Positions 10,738 through 21,661 of a stretch of DNA of 64,000 nucleotides are shown piece after piece (position 1 is the stretch's first letter; every line of letters begins with the position of its first letter). The position numbers and the translations under genes were made by a program. Origin of the DNA: Perkinsus olseni (taxonomy: Eukaryota > Perkinsozoa > Perkinsida > Perkinsidae); NCBI GenBank assembly GCA_013115135.1, contig JABANP010000028.1, positions 186,001-250,000 of the forward strand, in the 5' to 3' direction. Under the pieces are notes generated by a model. It was given only the letters and a program-made list of their open reading frames with translations, was not told the origin of the DNA and made no database searches.

Positions 10738-12945
10738 TGCTAGTCCTTCTCGAAACAGCAGCGGGTTACGGCCTCTTTAAACTTCAAAAGGATAAGATCA
10801 CCGCGAGTCCCGATTCCGTCGCCGAAGCCCTCAGCACCCCCGAGGGAGCCCAGAAGGTAATTCTCGCAGCTCATCTGGTCCTCACGGAAATACACAATAC
10901 CATGGCTATGGCAGGCCATCCGCTTGGATGCTTGGTCCGCCTTCAAAGATAACAAGCACGCCCTCGAAGCCTGCTCCGCCCTTATCGAGGGATCGATGGA
11001 CAAGAGGTACAACATCGAAGGCAGCAGCAACAGCAGAGACTTTACTACTGCCCCTTCTTTGACAGCTTGAAGAAGTTCTTGAAGAAGAATATCGTTGAGG
11101 CCGGTATCGAGGACGAACTGGCTGTTGCTGATCTCAAGCTCGGCAGTGTAATAACGTAACGCTTACTGTTAATCCCGCTCGGTGGTGGAGGCTAACGATC
11201 GGCCCTTCGAGGAACACCTATTGAGACTGAAAGTACATTCCTTCGCTTCCAGGCTATCAACAAGAAGTTTGGAATCTCGTGCGTTGCCAATGCCACCACT
11301 AACCAGCTCATGCGTGGCATCAGAGAGCAGCTGTCCACCTTGGTGGAGGGTCTTGATGATAAGGAGCAGAGGACCATGGCCCTTGGTCTCTCCCATACCC
11401 TCAATAGGTACCACAGTGCAGCTGGAGGGGAGCACGTAAATTGGTTGGTCAGGTTCAAGCTGAAGTTCTCCCCTGAGAAGGTGGACACTATGATCATCCA
11501 GGCCGTAGCATTGCTGGATGATCTGGATAAGGAGTTGAACAACTTCGCTATGAGGCTGCGCGAGTGGTACGTCTCTGCAAACTCGATGCTGCCCTCGTTA
11601 CGACATAGACCTCATCAGGTACGGCTGGCACTTCCCTGAGCTCTCTAAGATCGTCACTGATAACTACTCCTACGCCAAGGTCGTCAAGCTCTTGGGGTAA
11701 GCACTCGCCGGGAGGGCTGCAATAAGGGACTCGAAGGAATATTATTGCTGATTATGTGTACGCGTACAAGTCATGTGCAAAAATGGTCAGGTTCCGAACG
11801 AACGCTAAGAAGTTGAGCGAGGAGGCCTGGGCTGACATCATGGCCGATGAGCAGATTGTCGCTGACATCAAGACCGCTGCTGAGATTTCCATGGGTGTCG
11901 AGATCACTGAGGAGGATCTGGTAGGCCCCGAGTTCAAATCCCACACCCTCCATTATCCCGTTTCCTCAGGGCCATATCCAAGAGTTGGCTGATCGTGTAC
12001 TCGAGTTGACCGAGTATCGTGCCGCTCTGTCCGACTACCTCCACCACCGTATGGAGGCCATCGCCCCCAATCTCACCTACATGGTCGGCGAGCTCGTCGG
12101 TGCCCGATTGATCGCCCATGCCGGCTCTTTGATGACCTTGGCTAAGCATCCCTCTTCCACTGTACAAATTTTGGGTGCTGAGAAGGTACGTCTGATAGCT
12201 TGGAGATTTCCTGCCATCTGGGAGATCCTCAGGCCTTGTTCCGTGCCTTGAAGACTAAGCAGGATACTCCCAAGTACGGTCTCATTTACCACGCCTCTCT
12301 CGTGGGTCAGACTCAGCCTAAGTTCAAGGGTGAGTGACGCCATTATCGTGCTACGTTACGAGTCGTGACCTGTCTCTGTTGCCAGGTAAGATTTCCCGAG
12401 TGCTGGCTGCCAAGCTCTCCCTGTGCGCTAGGGTTGACGCTCTCGGTGACCAGACTGAGGTCACCGTTGGCGAGGGCTACAAGGAATACGTTGAGAGGAG
12501 GTATTATCCCAGCATCCGAGTTAACGACTAAGAGGCGTGTTCCTTCATCAGGCTGCGACAGCTTGAGGGTGGCAGCGTTGCCCAGGCGACTAAGGACTAC
12601 TCTAAACCTGCTACTCAGAAGTAGGGAGGTGCTAGGAGTTGACCCTGTTCGGAAATTTTGTTGCATCAGGTACAGCAAGCCCGCTGGTGGTGCTCCCACG
12701 TACAATACTGAAGCTGATGCTGTGGTAGAGAAGAGCGATGAAACGGCGGACTCATCTTCCCACAAGAAGAAGCGTAAGCACGAGAAGGTCGCTGAGGAGG
12801 ATGAGGAGGTAATGGTACCGGGCCCAGGGGTGGGAATGAATCGGTCCTGTAGCAGGTCGAAGTTGATGTTGATGTGGTGAAGACTAAGAAGAAGAAGTCC
12901 AAGAAGCATCATCATCATAAGGAGGCCGCCGCCGAAGAGGAGTAG
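10738..12945 (+). CDS. NOP58: NOP58, core box C/D snoRNP protein
   Basis: Start [20 protein letters not shown] is the conserved NOP58 N-terminus. Exons in order give [80 protein letters not shown], and the Nop domain core with [29 protein letters not shown] and [15 protein letters not shown]. The protein ends in the KKx-type basic/acidic tail ([34 protein letters not shown]) typical of NOP58. NOP58 scaffolds fibrillarin and box C/D RNA for rRNA 2'-O-methylation in the nucleolus. At least eight short introns interrupt it. GAGCx-to-VGAR residues that contact the K-turn RNA are intact. No frameshift is seen. Confidence 0.95.
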
Positions 12946-13464
12946 AGCTCTTCCGTTTCCTCAACGTCAGATTCAGTTTACCAATCTTCAACTGTTGTTG
13001 AGTCCGAGTAAATTCTCATCGTGTTTCTTCCGAGATCGAGAACAGCTGTAGCACTGGGTTGCGCAGATCCCTAGCCACCTCAAGCCGCGAATACCTGACA
13101 GAAGTTCGCCTCTACTTTCCGATACGCAACCGCGGAGTGTGATGTGACACCGACTCAGAACGTGGTTCAACTCCTCCTGAGCTCACCCCTCTCGCGCCAT
13201 ACAACAACGAAGGCTGCAGATCTACAGCAGGATCTGCCGTAACCACCACCCTTCCGGTTGGATACACATTCCGAGTGGTGGCGGTTAAATAGTGGACGAA
13301 CCGACAAGTACTGTTCAAATACGGTGATACTTGCCTCGATATGACGAGCCCATCGGGAATGTGGATACAGGCAATAGCAGCGTCGTCCTCCAGTGAGGAA
13401 GGTTACTCCGGGCACCACCCCTACACTGAACACGATGCTTTATTAAGCTTGTATTAGAAATCAC
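12946..13464. other. Interval downstream of NOP58
   Basis: Contains the NOP58 3' flank and a few frames below 90 codons without recognisable motifs. No RNA gene seen. Confidence 0.35.
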
Positions 13465-13545
13465 CAACATCAGACGACATCATAGTCATGCACTCATTAG
13501 CGGCCTCCACGTTCTGGAGTCCGACTCTGCTCACGTCTCCTCACC
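13465..13545 (+). repeat. 81-base dispersed repeat, copy 2
   Basis: Copy of the repeat at 9441-9521, same strand, about 88 percent identical by eye. It lies about 520 bases beyond the NOP58 stop. Confidence 0.8.
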
Positions 13546-14073
13546 TGAGCACCACCCCGATCAGCTGGAAGCCTCGTTACCATCGCTCTGATACCTTCCT
13601 TGGTGAGCTATGGGATGACGGTTGCCCACTACGAGTTGCCGAGTACGGCGACCAGCTGTCAACAACAGCATGGTAAAGCATCAGCCTTATCTTTGGTCGG
13701 GCATCGCTCGAGTGGCGGTAAAGCCGCAGCGGAGGACGCTGTTAACTTCACTGTTTCTGGTTTTACCTGCGACAATTTCTGGACTGAGTAGACTGATACA
13801 TCCGCCGTGCGACGAGCAGCCATCGCTGAGTGACTAGCGGATAATTGCTGAGATGTCTAAATTCTCGGTGATCATGAGCGTAACCTGTGGTCGAACGTTT
13901 CACCTCTTGAGGCATCAGGATCCGCTTCTGGTGGCTGAAATGTTGCATCTCGGTGACCTACACCAATCTCCACTTGCCTTGGGAGTGCTCAGACCACAGA
14001 CACTGTTTTACCTGTAGTTCTTCCAGCTCCCGGTTGCTCCTCTCCGTTTCAACCACCCGAGCCTCATCCACTG
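13546..14073. other. Interval without a supported gene
   Basis: Overlapping plus-strand frames of 60 to 70 codons show no conserved motif. This could hold exons of the coiled-coil gene that follows or a diverged gene. Confidence 0.3.
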
Positions 14074-14956
14074 CTAGTTCCTAGAGGCGAAGCTAGCGGA
14101 AAACACCATCGCGGGTACGACACTCATCGGTACCTCCGCTAACTCCTCCACACGCTGCGTGTGCTGCACCTTACTGAGCGAGATCTCTTCTCCAAGGGTG
14201 AGGCAAAGATTCTCGATCTCTTTCACCTGAGCACGCCCGTTGACAGAACGGCTCATCTACGATTCACAAAGCCTTTGTCTCGGATCTTGCAGCGCTTAAT
14301 ACCGAGAAGAGGGGTCCTCGCGACTACCAGAGCTGGATCGTCATCGCTATCGAGTGCAGCTTGCAGCTCGGTCTTTCTCGAGGATCCCAGAGCCTCGTCG
14401 TCCATAATGGCCTCTACTAATTTGTGGATCCTCTTCCTCAATGGTTTGGACTCCCGCCTGACGAGCTTGATGGCCTCGATTGTGTCCTCAAGGCGATCAC
14501 CGTTCTCGGCAGCCTAGTGACCCCAAACGACCCTCAGAGGAATAAAGCTAGGTCTGCCTCAGTCACCTCGGCAACCTCCGATACAAAACTATGCGGACCT
14601 TCTTCACGAGCCCGTTCAACGTCTCTTTCGTGAAGACTCTGAAGAAGGTTCGTCATTCCACAGGGAAGGTCGCTTTGCTATACCGCATCGGTCTGTCGCT
14701 CAAGCTCAGTCGCGACCTCGCGTAGTTCATTGAGCTTAGCTTCGAGTTGCTGTTCTTCCTGGGCTTGCGAACCTGAGCCTACCGATCGGCCACATCGAGG
14801 AGCTACCACCCGAGCGGCTTACGCTTCATAGTCTCGTTACGTAGGCGTATGTAGTGGTCTCGGAAATTCTCTATGCCGGCCATCTCGTTGACGGCGGCCC
14901 ATAATCGACGTCGAGCGCCTCGTTTAGCGTTCCGTGTAATTCTAGAGCTGACATTT
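14074..14956 (-). CDS. Coiled-coil protein, function unknown
   Basis: Exons in minus-strand order read MSALELHGTLNEALD (possible start near 14956), NEMAGIENFRDHYIRLRNET, EEQQLEAKLNELREVATELE, LLQSLHERDVERAREEGPHS, IEAIKLVRRESKPLRKRIHK, and KEIENLCLTLGEEISLSKVQ with a stop near 14074. Most of these are amphipathic helices with heptad spacing, so the protein is probably an elongated coiled coil such as a cytoskeletal or centrosomal component. Exon limits are approximate. I do not recognise a family. Confidence 0.5.
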
Positions 14957-15109
14957 CTGATAAATCTGACCCACAGCAAAGCCGTGAACACAGCGTCTGC
15001 ATGGCGAAGCTAGGATTCAGAATGCACTGGTGTCCGAACTCACTGCAATGAATTAGTCGACAGCACTCCAGTGGCGGTAGCTCGTGCCTACCGGTCAGAC
15101 CAAGTGTGC

Positions 15110-15584
15110 GATGCATTGGAACGACAATCCATGTCGCAAGCCTACCTCTCGGATCTCACCGGTCCTGCAGCGGAGATCTACGGGAAAGTCCTCGCTGATT
15201 TCTGAGAAGGTTGAAACAGTCACGAAGAAGAACGGTCTCCCGAGGGCTCACCATCTCCGTGCTTGGGGCCACTGAGAGGCGCCTGTCGAAGCTCCGTGGA
15301 GTGAGGAGCACTCTCGGATTCGAGATTCGTCATTACAAAAGGCCATTCCACTGGATTCAGTTCTTAATACCACATCTTCGAGAATTCGCCAGAAATTGAG
15401 TCGAAACACAGCGTTGATAGGAGCAACGCTGAGCTCGCATGTCAATAGCTGCGGTGTCCGCGACGTGGAAAAGTTGGCGCGTAGAGCCGATATAGAACCG
15501 GACCTGGGACCGCCGAGTGATATGATGATAGCGCTGCTGCAAGAGGAGCTGAAGAGTGGACGATCGAGGCTGGGAAGACCATAA
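15110..15584 (+). CDS. 3' part of an unidentified plus-strand gene
   Basis: The last exon has a clear frame: APWSEEHSRIRDSSLQKAIP, DSVLNTTSSRIRQKLSRNTA, then CGVRDVEKLARRADIEPDLG and PPSDMMIALLQEELKSGRSR, stopping at 15584. An acceptor lies near 15280. The stretch upstream (SEKVETVTKKNG) may be the previous exon. The stop codon lies only 7 bases from an antisense tRNA-Pro gene, so any 3' UTR must overlap that tRNA. No family recognised. Confidence 0.5.
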
Positions 15585-15591
15585 ATACAAG

Positions 15592-15663
15592 TGGCTGTTC
15601 TGGGAGTCGAACCCAGGCCTCTACCGCCCAAAGGCAGAATCTTAACCTCTAGACCAAACAGCC
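15592..15663 (-). tRNA. tRNA-Pro (UGG)
   Basis: On the minus strand a complete 72-base cloverleaf folds. The acceptor GGCTGTT pairs with AACAGCC over seven pairs. The D arm is GTC/GAT. The anticodon stem CTGCC/GGTAG has loop TTTGGGC, giving anticodon TGG. The T arm is CTGGG-TTCGACT-CCCAG. It resembles eukaryotic proline tRNAs, with A instead of C at position 73. No intron is present. It lies directly behind the stop codon of a gene on the opposite strand. Confidence 0.93.
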
Positions 15664-16285
15664 ACACGTTTAACTTCTTGCCGAAAAGCCCGACGCTAAT
15701 TTTGGGCGCAACATGTATATAGCCGAAACATGATATACCATGATCTACCGACAGGAATGCTTCTCCTAATACCATTGACACGAGGGAAGGACGAACCGTA
15801 ACGGCAATCGTCGCCAAAAGATTCGCGTGGGTACACCTCACTAGAACGACCACTGCGGCGGCACGACAAATGAGACGGCTAGACCTGCGGCCGCATACTC
15901 ATCGATAGGCTATCAAAAATCTTCTGCAATTTCAAGGTAGCTGGCCCTAACACGCGCTGAACACGCTATACACGAGGTGTAACAGTAACAAGTGCGCTAG
16001 ACTCGGCACTCCTACTCAGTAACTTGGTGTGACCACGCAACGACGTCTCGTTAATGGAGAAACACTGTTTCTGGTGACAAACGGACGAGGATACGTAATC
16101 CTCGAAACCATCAGGTGACAAAAGAGACAACACGAGACGAACAAGTCTCGCGGTCCATCTAGTCTAAGCCGATGTATGCCAATAGCCGACTGCCTACTCA
16201 CCAAAGTGAGTTCTTCACAACATGGCGAATAGTAGCAAAATGTCAGCAGCATGACAATCATGATTCCAAACATAATAATAACAAT
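15664..16285. other. Intergenic interval between tRNA-Pro and ketoacyl-CoA synthase
   Basis: No frame with a recognisable motif. Both neighbouring genes on the minus strand end or start here, so it holds the 3' flank of the synthase gene and the upstream region of the tRNA. Confidence 0.4.
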
Positions 16286-18006
16286 CTAAAGGCAGAGCCA
16301 CAAGGCAGTGTTGCACTTGAAGCCACTGCCTAGGGCGATCTGCAACACGCTGTCACCGGCCTTCAACTTGCCGGACTTCTCGAGGATGCCCATCTCATAC
16401 CAAACAGAGGTGCTCATCGTGTTACCGTGCTTGGCAAGACTCTCTCTCGACGGATGCACGTCTTTCTCAGTAAGATTGAGCACCTCCATTATATTGTCGA
16501 TGACAGCGCGGCCACCCGCATGAACACAGAAATAGTCGACGACGTGTGGGAGGTCCGAAGGCGCCAGTTGCGCGCTACGGCTGAAGGGGCGGAGGAAAGT
16601 TGGCAAGCGGCTCATCCGCGGCAGGAGCTGCTTGAGGTTGAGCATGAGGGCCTCCCCAGCCACCGGGACGATGCTCTTAGAGAGGCAAAGGCTGAGGATA
16701 CCATCCTTGTCAGTGCCTTGCCAGGCGGCGGTGAGAGCTTCCTCCTTAACGACCTGTGATCGGACGGTATCAAGCAGTTCGTATTTACCTGACAAACGTG
16801 TACACTATATCCGACTGGGGCAAACCGGATGTCGGCCTACAATTGCCGGTGTTCCAATTGGTCAGAAGTGCCGCTGTCGCTCCGTTGCGGAAGAGTACAT
16901 TCGACATAACGCGGCTTCTCTCATTCCCAGAATAGAATTGTCTAGCGTAAGACTCGGCCGAGATCACAACGCAGAGGGAACCGAGCGGCGCATGCTCGAG
17001 AAGACGACGGCCTAGGTCCATGGAGATAACGTTGGCAGAGCACCCCATACCTGTACAGGTGGGAATAGGGTTACGAAGAGGGGATGGGTCGTACCGGAGA
17101 TGTTATAGGTGAGGCAATCGCTCCTTAGGCCAAACTTATTCGATATCATTGCGGAGAGGGATGGAGTGGGGTTGAAAAAGGAGCAGTTTAAGACCAGAAA
17201 CTGAAGCAACAGCATTTCATGTGGGCTCACGCTTGTTCGAAACTCACATCTATCTGCCTGGCCTTGATCCCAGTCTTGTCCAACAGCCCCTGCATGATTT
17301 GCGTGAGGATGCAGTCCATCTCTTCGCGAGCATCCCCCATGGTACCCGTCCACGGCTTACCGGTCTTCAGACTCTGTGTCTGAAGGAAGAAGAGGTAGGC
17401 GCGTACAGCACATCCCGGGTCCCCAACTCACTATATTGGGAGGCAACGCGCTGCCTGAGCGGATGCCTGAGTGCGTGAGAACACGTCTGGCGAAGTCCTT
17501 GCTCTCCTCAGTGACGTCCGGATGGCTGGACATGATAGAAATGATGTCCTCATGGGATACTTCCCAGCTCTGTGGAGAAGGGAAAATGAGTGACGACGGC
17601 AACGAGGCAGGCACCTCACTCGAAGCCTACCTTGGGCGCGAAAAATTCCTGATGATCGATACAGTAGACAGCAGGCTCTCGGGCCTTGACGATTATCGGT
17701 ATCAAGATGGCGACCGCAAGAGGCAGTAGTCCTGCGAAGAGAATCATACGTAGTGTAGAGGACGAGGTCGGGTAATGCTACCAGCATAGCCACAACAGGC
17801 CATCCATGAGGCAAGCACCAAAGTGAGTGCAGCGGCAGTACCGACTAACACCTGGTACCTGTTCAATAGACTTAGAGTCCCTAATGAACTGAGAGGCAAG
17901 CTGCTCACCTTCTGAGGAAGACACGGCAGAGCCTGAAGGCCTTTAGAGTGGTGTCAACGCGAGAGTGGGTACCCGTGAAGGCGGTGGCCTCGGACTCAGT
18001 AGACAT
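16286..18006 (-). CDS. 3-ketoacyl-CoA synthase (FAE1/KCS type)
   Basis: Joined exons give a full plant-type condensing enzyme. In order they give: two N-terminal membrane helices (QVLVGTAAALTLVLASWMAC; LLPLAVAILIPIIVKAREPA), PAVYCIDHQEFFAPK, EESKDFARRVLTHSGIRSGS, GDAREEMDCILTQIMQGLLD, LVLNCSFFNPTPSLSAMISN, NISGMGCSANVISMDLGRRL with the catalytic Cys, FYSGNERSRVMSNVLFRNGA, CVHAGGRAVIDNIMEVLNLT with a catalytic His, and KHGNTMSTSVWYEMG ending LGSGFKCNTALW with the active-site Asn. It elongates long-chain acyl-CoA with malonyl-CoA at the ER. Introns placed here are 44 to 47 bases, plus one apparently of only 20 bases near the start. An upstream in-frame ATG at 18189 would add a hydrophobic leader (MIGTLCCLSTAVCLLGPVKA). 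Confidence 0.93.
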
Positions 18007-18185
18007 GGTAGTCAGAGAGGGGTGGGGCAGAAGAGGCTGAGCAAAGGTTCCTTTCTTCTTGAGTGGAAACGTAGTCGTACACGTCTGACATGGTAGATTA
18101 CACGGATCACAAGCGAAACGTTTATCAACAGCCTTAACCGGGCCAAGCAGACAGACAGCGGTAGACAAACAGCACAGGGTGCCAA

Positions 18186-18447
18186 TCAATAGTGGGTGAT
18201 ATAGACATACTTGCCTACGTTAAGCTCCCCGTCACAACGGCACAGAAGGGCCAATGTGATGATGTGCTTGTGCCCGCGTGCAAAGCGAGAGTATTGAGAG
18301 TTCTCAAGATATGGAAGTCTCGCAAGATTCTCTTTTGGGCAAGGTCGTGAAGAGAAGAGGAAAACCATCATGCGCTCATCTGCGAGCAGGTCCTTAGAAC
18401 CATCCAACCGGTGCACCCTAACACAGTACGCATGATTGCCCCTCGTC
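18186..18447 (-). CDS. Possible short protein or 5' exon, unknown
   Basis: An 87-codon frame starts MTRGNHAYCVRVHRLDGSKD and includes RHYLPYLENS-like and FARGHKHIITLALLCRCDGE segments. It looks coding but has no recognised domain. It is divergent from the RRM gene that starts about 150 bases away, so the two may share a promoter region. Confidence 0.35.
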
Positions 18448-18594
18448 ATTGACTTCTGACTCCCTTTAGAAATCTGCCCTTCTTGGTTGGGAGCGTGAGT
18501 TGCCGTGACGGTCGTCAGACGCGGATCCTCCGGGCTTTCACAGCTCAGTGCTTCTCCACGCCAAGCGATCTCATTAGCTGTTACCTCCGAACAA

Positions 18595-21067
18595 ATGAAC
18601 TACGGCAGTGGCAAGGGGAATTGGGCAGGGCCGCCACCAGTGCGTGGGGGGCCACCAACACTTGTGGAACCCCCGATTCCGGTAGGTCCGTCGTTGTAGT
18701 AGTGAAGTAGCTGCTCTCATCTTCGACACAATCTCCCTCATGGAATATAACCCGGAGTTCTTGCGTCTGAAGGGGTTCGGTGAAGCAAGCTGTCCATCTT
18801 TTCCGGTTTTTCTCGCTTCGACCTGGGTGCTCGAGCGATTGCCACTCACTAACGCCCATAGAGTGAAACCCTAGATCCGACAGAACGTCGAGATCATTGT
18901 CGCCGAGGGGCTGGTTTCTCGGCTGTTACCGACGGCTCATCACCATCCGTTGTTACCGTCATTGCTCCCATCAGTAGACGAAAGCAAAATTGGTCGAAAC
19001 ACGACAACAACTGTGGAGTCACACTCAAAAGCGAGACCGGGTCTCGGAGTTCTATAATGGCACGATAATGCGACTCGAACTTTCTATTGTCATCATGAGT
19101 GAATGACCTGAGGGAAAATCGAGCGTTTCGAAGGTGCACATTGGCGTGTCACTGTTCAGGCGGGGTATGCTCCCCCTACAGCTCCTCCGCCTCAGACTCA
19201 ATTATTCGTACGTCATTTACCAGCAGACATGGATGAGAATGGTGTGAGAAATATGTTTGGTAAATTTGGTCCGATAGAGAGTGTCCTCTTCCGTGGTGAC
19301 GGTGGTGCTTTGGTATTTGTACGCTTCCAATACCCAGAGTCAGCACAAGATGCCATCAGTCACATGAACAACTTTACAGTACCTTGGCCTACTGGTGGCC
19401 CGTACACTCTATTAGTTGAGTACGCTAAACCTAAGCTGGGTAGAGCTGGAAAGGGTAAAGGTGGTGGTGGTGGCAAAGGTGGCGGCAAGGGGTTCCATGG
19501 TAGTGCAGCAGACTGGGACGCTCCTACCCCCTCTGCTCGACCACCACGTGAAAGAAGTAGATCCCCATACAGTGGTAGATGGGAGGACGGTGTATCCGGT
19601 AAAGGGAAAGGGAAAGGCAGAGGAGGTGGAGGCGGCCCTCGAGGCCTCAAGGAAGCAACGTGTTTGGTCCATAATATTCCAGAAGGCACAACATGGGAAC
19701 ATCTTAAGAACTTCTTCTTCAAGGCCGGGTTCGCCGTTCCACTCGGTAACCCCTTGCCCCTGCAACCCATTCTCACCATCTCTCGTGTCAGTTAACATGG
19801 GTACTACTCCTGACGACTGCCCAGTTGGTATCGTTTCCTTCGAGTCTGTTGAACAGATGCTCGACGCAATGAGGCAGCTGTCAAACTCCACCATGCACGC
19901 TCCGAATAACGTAGGTTGGCGACACTGCTACGGAACTGATTTTCATAATTATCCCACTGGATTCCGGCCACCCGGAAAGGTCGTTTTGTCGCAGTGAATG
20001 CTCAGGCTCATAACTGAAATTTTGAGAGTCGCACAAAATTGTACACTAAAAATATGTTGGCAAAGACGAATTATGGCGCCGCTCAACAACACACTGCCTT
20101 CGCAGCCGTCGGAGGCCGCAAGTCGGATCATCTACATGGAGCCAGAAGGCATGCTGCGCCCGACTCCAGGCGCATTCTTCAAGGGAATCGAACAACATGT
20201 TGCGAAGGAAGATGGGCCACCATTGGAAAGTATCAAAGAACAGGGTAACACTACCACACCAGCTCTGCTCACACTACCATTACACCACTAACACGGATCA
20301 GTTTGTCGCTGTTTACATTGCATAGATCTCGGTGATAAGCCAAAAGCCCATTCACATTGGTTTCTTTTCCGACTACACACCTAGTCAGGAGGCACGCCTT
20401 CTAAGCCCTCACAATGTCAACTCGAAAATTCACGCTGCGTTCGTGGTGTGCACGGTAAAAAGTATTGATCGGATGGAAAGATTATCGACATGTGAAATGC
20501 AGGACAGAATCCAAAGGCGGAATTGGATACGACTTGATGCGCTTCAGCACCTCATCAAGTACATCCCGGTCGCATTAGGTGGGGACCTGTGTACTGTCTA
20601 CTGCGGGGGTCTAGCGGCCGACGTACCAGCGGAGGAACTAAGCAACCTGTTCACACCGTTTGGGAAGATCGTCCGTCTTGATATCAAGCCGCCATTCTAT
20701 GAATGGAAAGGGTGAGTTGAACTACTCGTTGAGGCTGCCCGTGTCGGCTATCATGACTCATAGAGTTTTCATTGCGTGTATTGGGTATTGTAGGGCGTGG
20801 GAAGCCGACCAGCATGCCTGGTGCCACTGTAATGTTGATAGCCTATGTGCTTCCAGATCCTATGCATTCGTCCTGTACGACAATGCAGAGAGCGCCACCA
20901 ACGCAGTGGGCGCACTGGATGGTTTGGAAATGGCAGGGGCCCCGAACGGACGTATAACGTAAGGAGCAGCTTGCCGACATCACGCCGTGCATCCCTACCG
21001 CAATGCTTTTCTCAGAGTCCAGATCCAGGTGCAGAGGAAACACTGGCCAGGGTTCAGAGCGCATTGA
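18595..21067 (+). CDS. RRM RNA-binding protein, paralog A
   Basis: A possible first exon is MNYGSGKGNWAGPPPVRGGP. The RRM exon reads TQLFVRHLPADMDENGVRNM, then ALVFVRFQYPESAQDAISHM. It is followed by a Gly/Lys-rich linker, an SR-like patch (RPPRERSRSPYSGR) and the start of a second RRM (EATCLVHNIPEGTTWEHLKN). Later exons give VGIVSFESVEQMLDAMRQLS, TPGAFFKGIEQHVAKEDGPP, CTVYCGGLAADVPAEELSNL with FTPFGKIVRLDIKPPF, SYAFVLYDNAESATNAVGAL, and the end VQIQVQRKHWPGFRAH. So it has three RRM-like units and a Gly/RS linker, as in splicing or mRNA-binding factors. Paralog B is at 28346. Bases 19194-19707 are almost identical to 28700-29222. Confidence 0.8.
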
Positions 21068-21661
21068 CTGGCTGAGAGTTCGTGATTATCGTCATATTTT
21101 TTATCGCCTCCTATACTCAAGTTATCTAAAGGGAAGGAGTTCTTGTTGAGTCGTCAGTTTGGGGGATGTATCACAGACACAGACATAACTGTACTTAACC
21201 TTCGGACAAGTGACCAAGCGGAGCTTTATGACGTGCATCTGGGAGTGACCACGCTACCATGCGTGAAGGGTGGGAATTGCACTAGCCCAATGGGGTTTCA
21301 GCGACGTCGCTGCTGAGAGGCAGGGCAGAGGTCTCCGGATCCACCTCAGTGAACATTGGAAGGAAAAAATACAACCTACGATTCGACCAGTCGATCGTGT
21401 TTGCACCATTCTCAACAAGTTTCAAGTCCGAGTTGGCCGGAGATCGCTCGCTCGCCTCAGGAGACGCAGCATCGGTACAGCTCGAAGGGAGTTTTTCCGT
21501 ACACTTTCTGGTGATACTTTCTCCTGATGCACATGTCGTTACCACTATCAGCCCCGCCTCGCTCTTTGGTGTGGCTCTTCTAGGGGTGTTACCGTAGACT
21601 GAATCTTCTGGCTTCGTGCTCAGGCATTTTTTGAGAGGTCTTGCGCTGTCGCTGTCAGCTC
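21068..21661. other. Intergenic interval before the GNAT pair
   Basis: A plus-strand frame at 21349-21597 and its minus-strand shadow have no conserved motif. Nothing else is supported here. Confidence 0.3.

Noticed and set aside
12343..12918. 191-codon minus-strand frame opposite NOP58
   Set aside because: It is a shadow of the NOP58 C-terminal exons, which are conserved.
19360..19894. Long minus-strand frames opposite the RRM exon (also at 28866-29211)
   Set aside because: They are the antisense of the Gly/Lys-rich linker and give Pro/Leu-rich sequence; the plus strand encodes a clear RRM.
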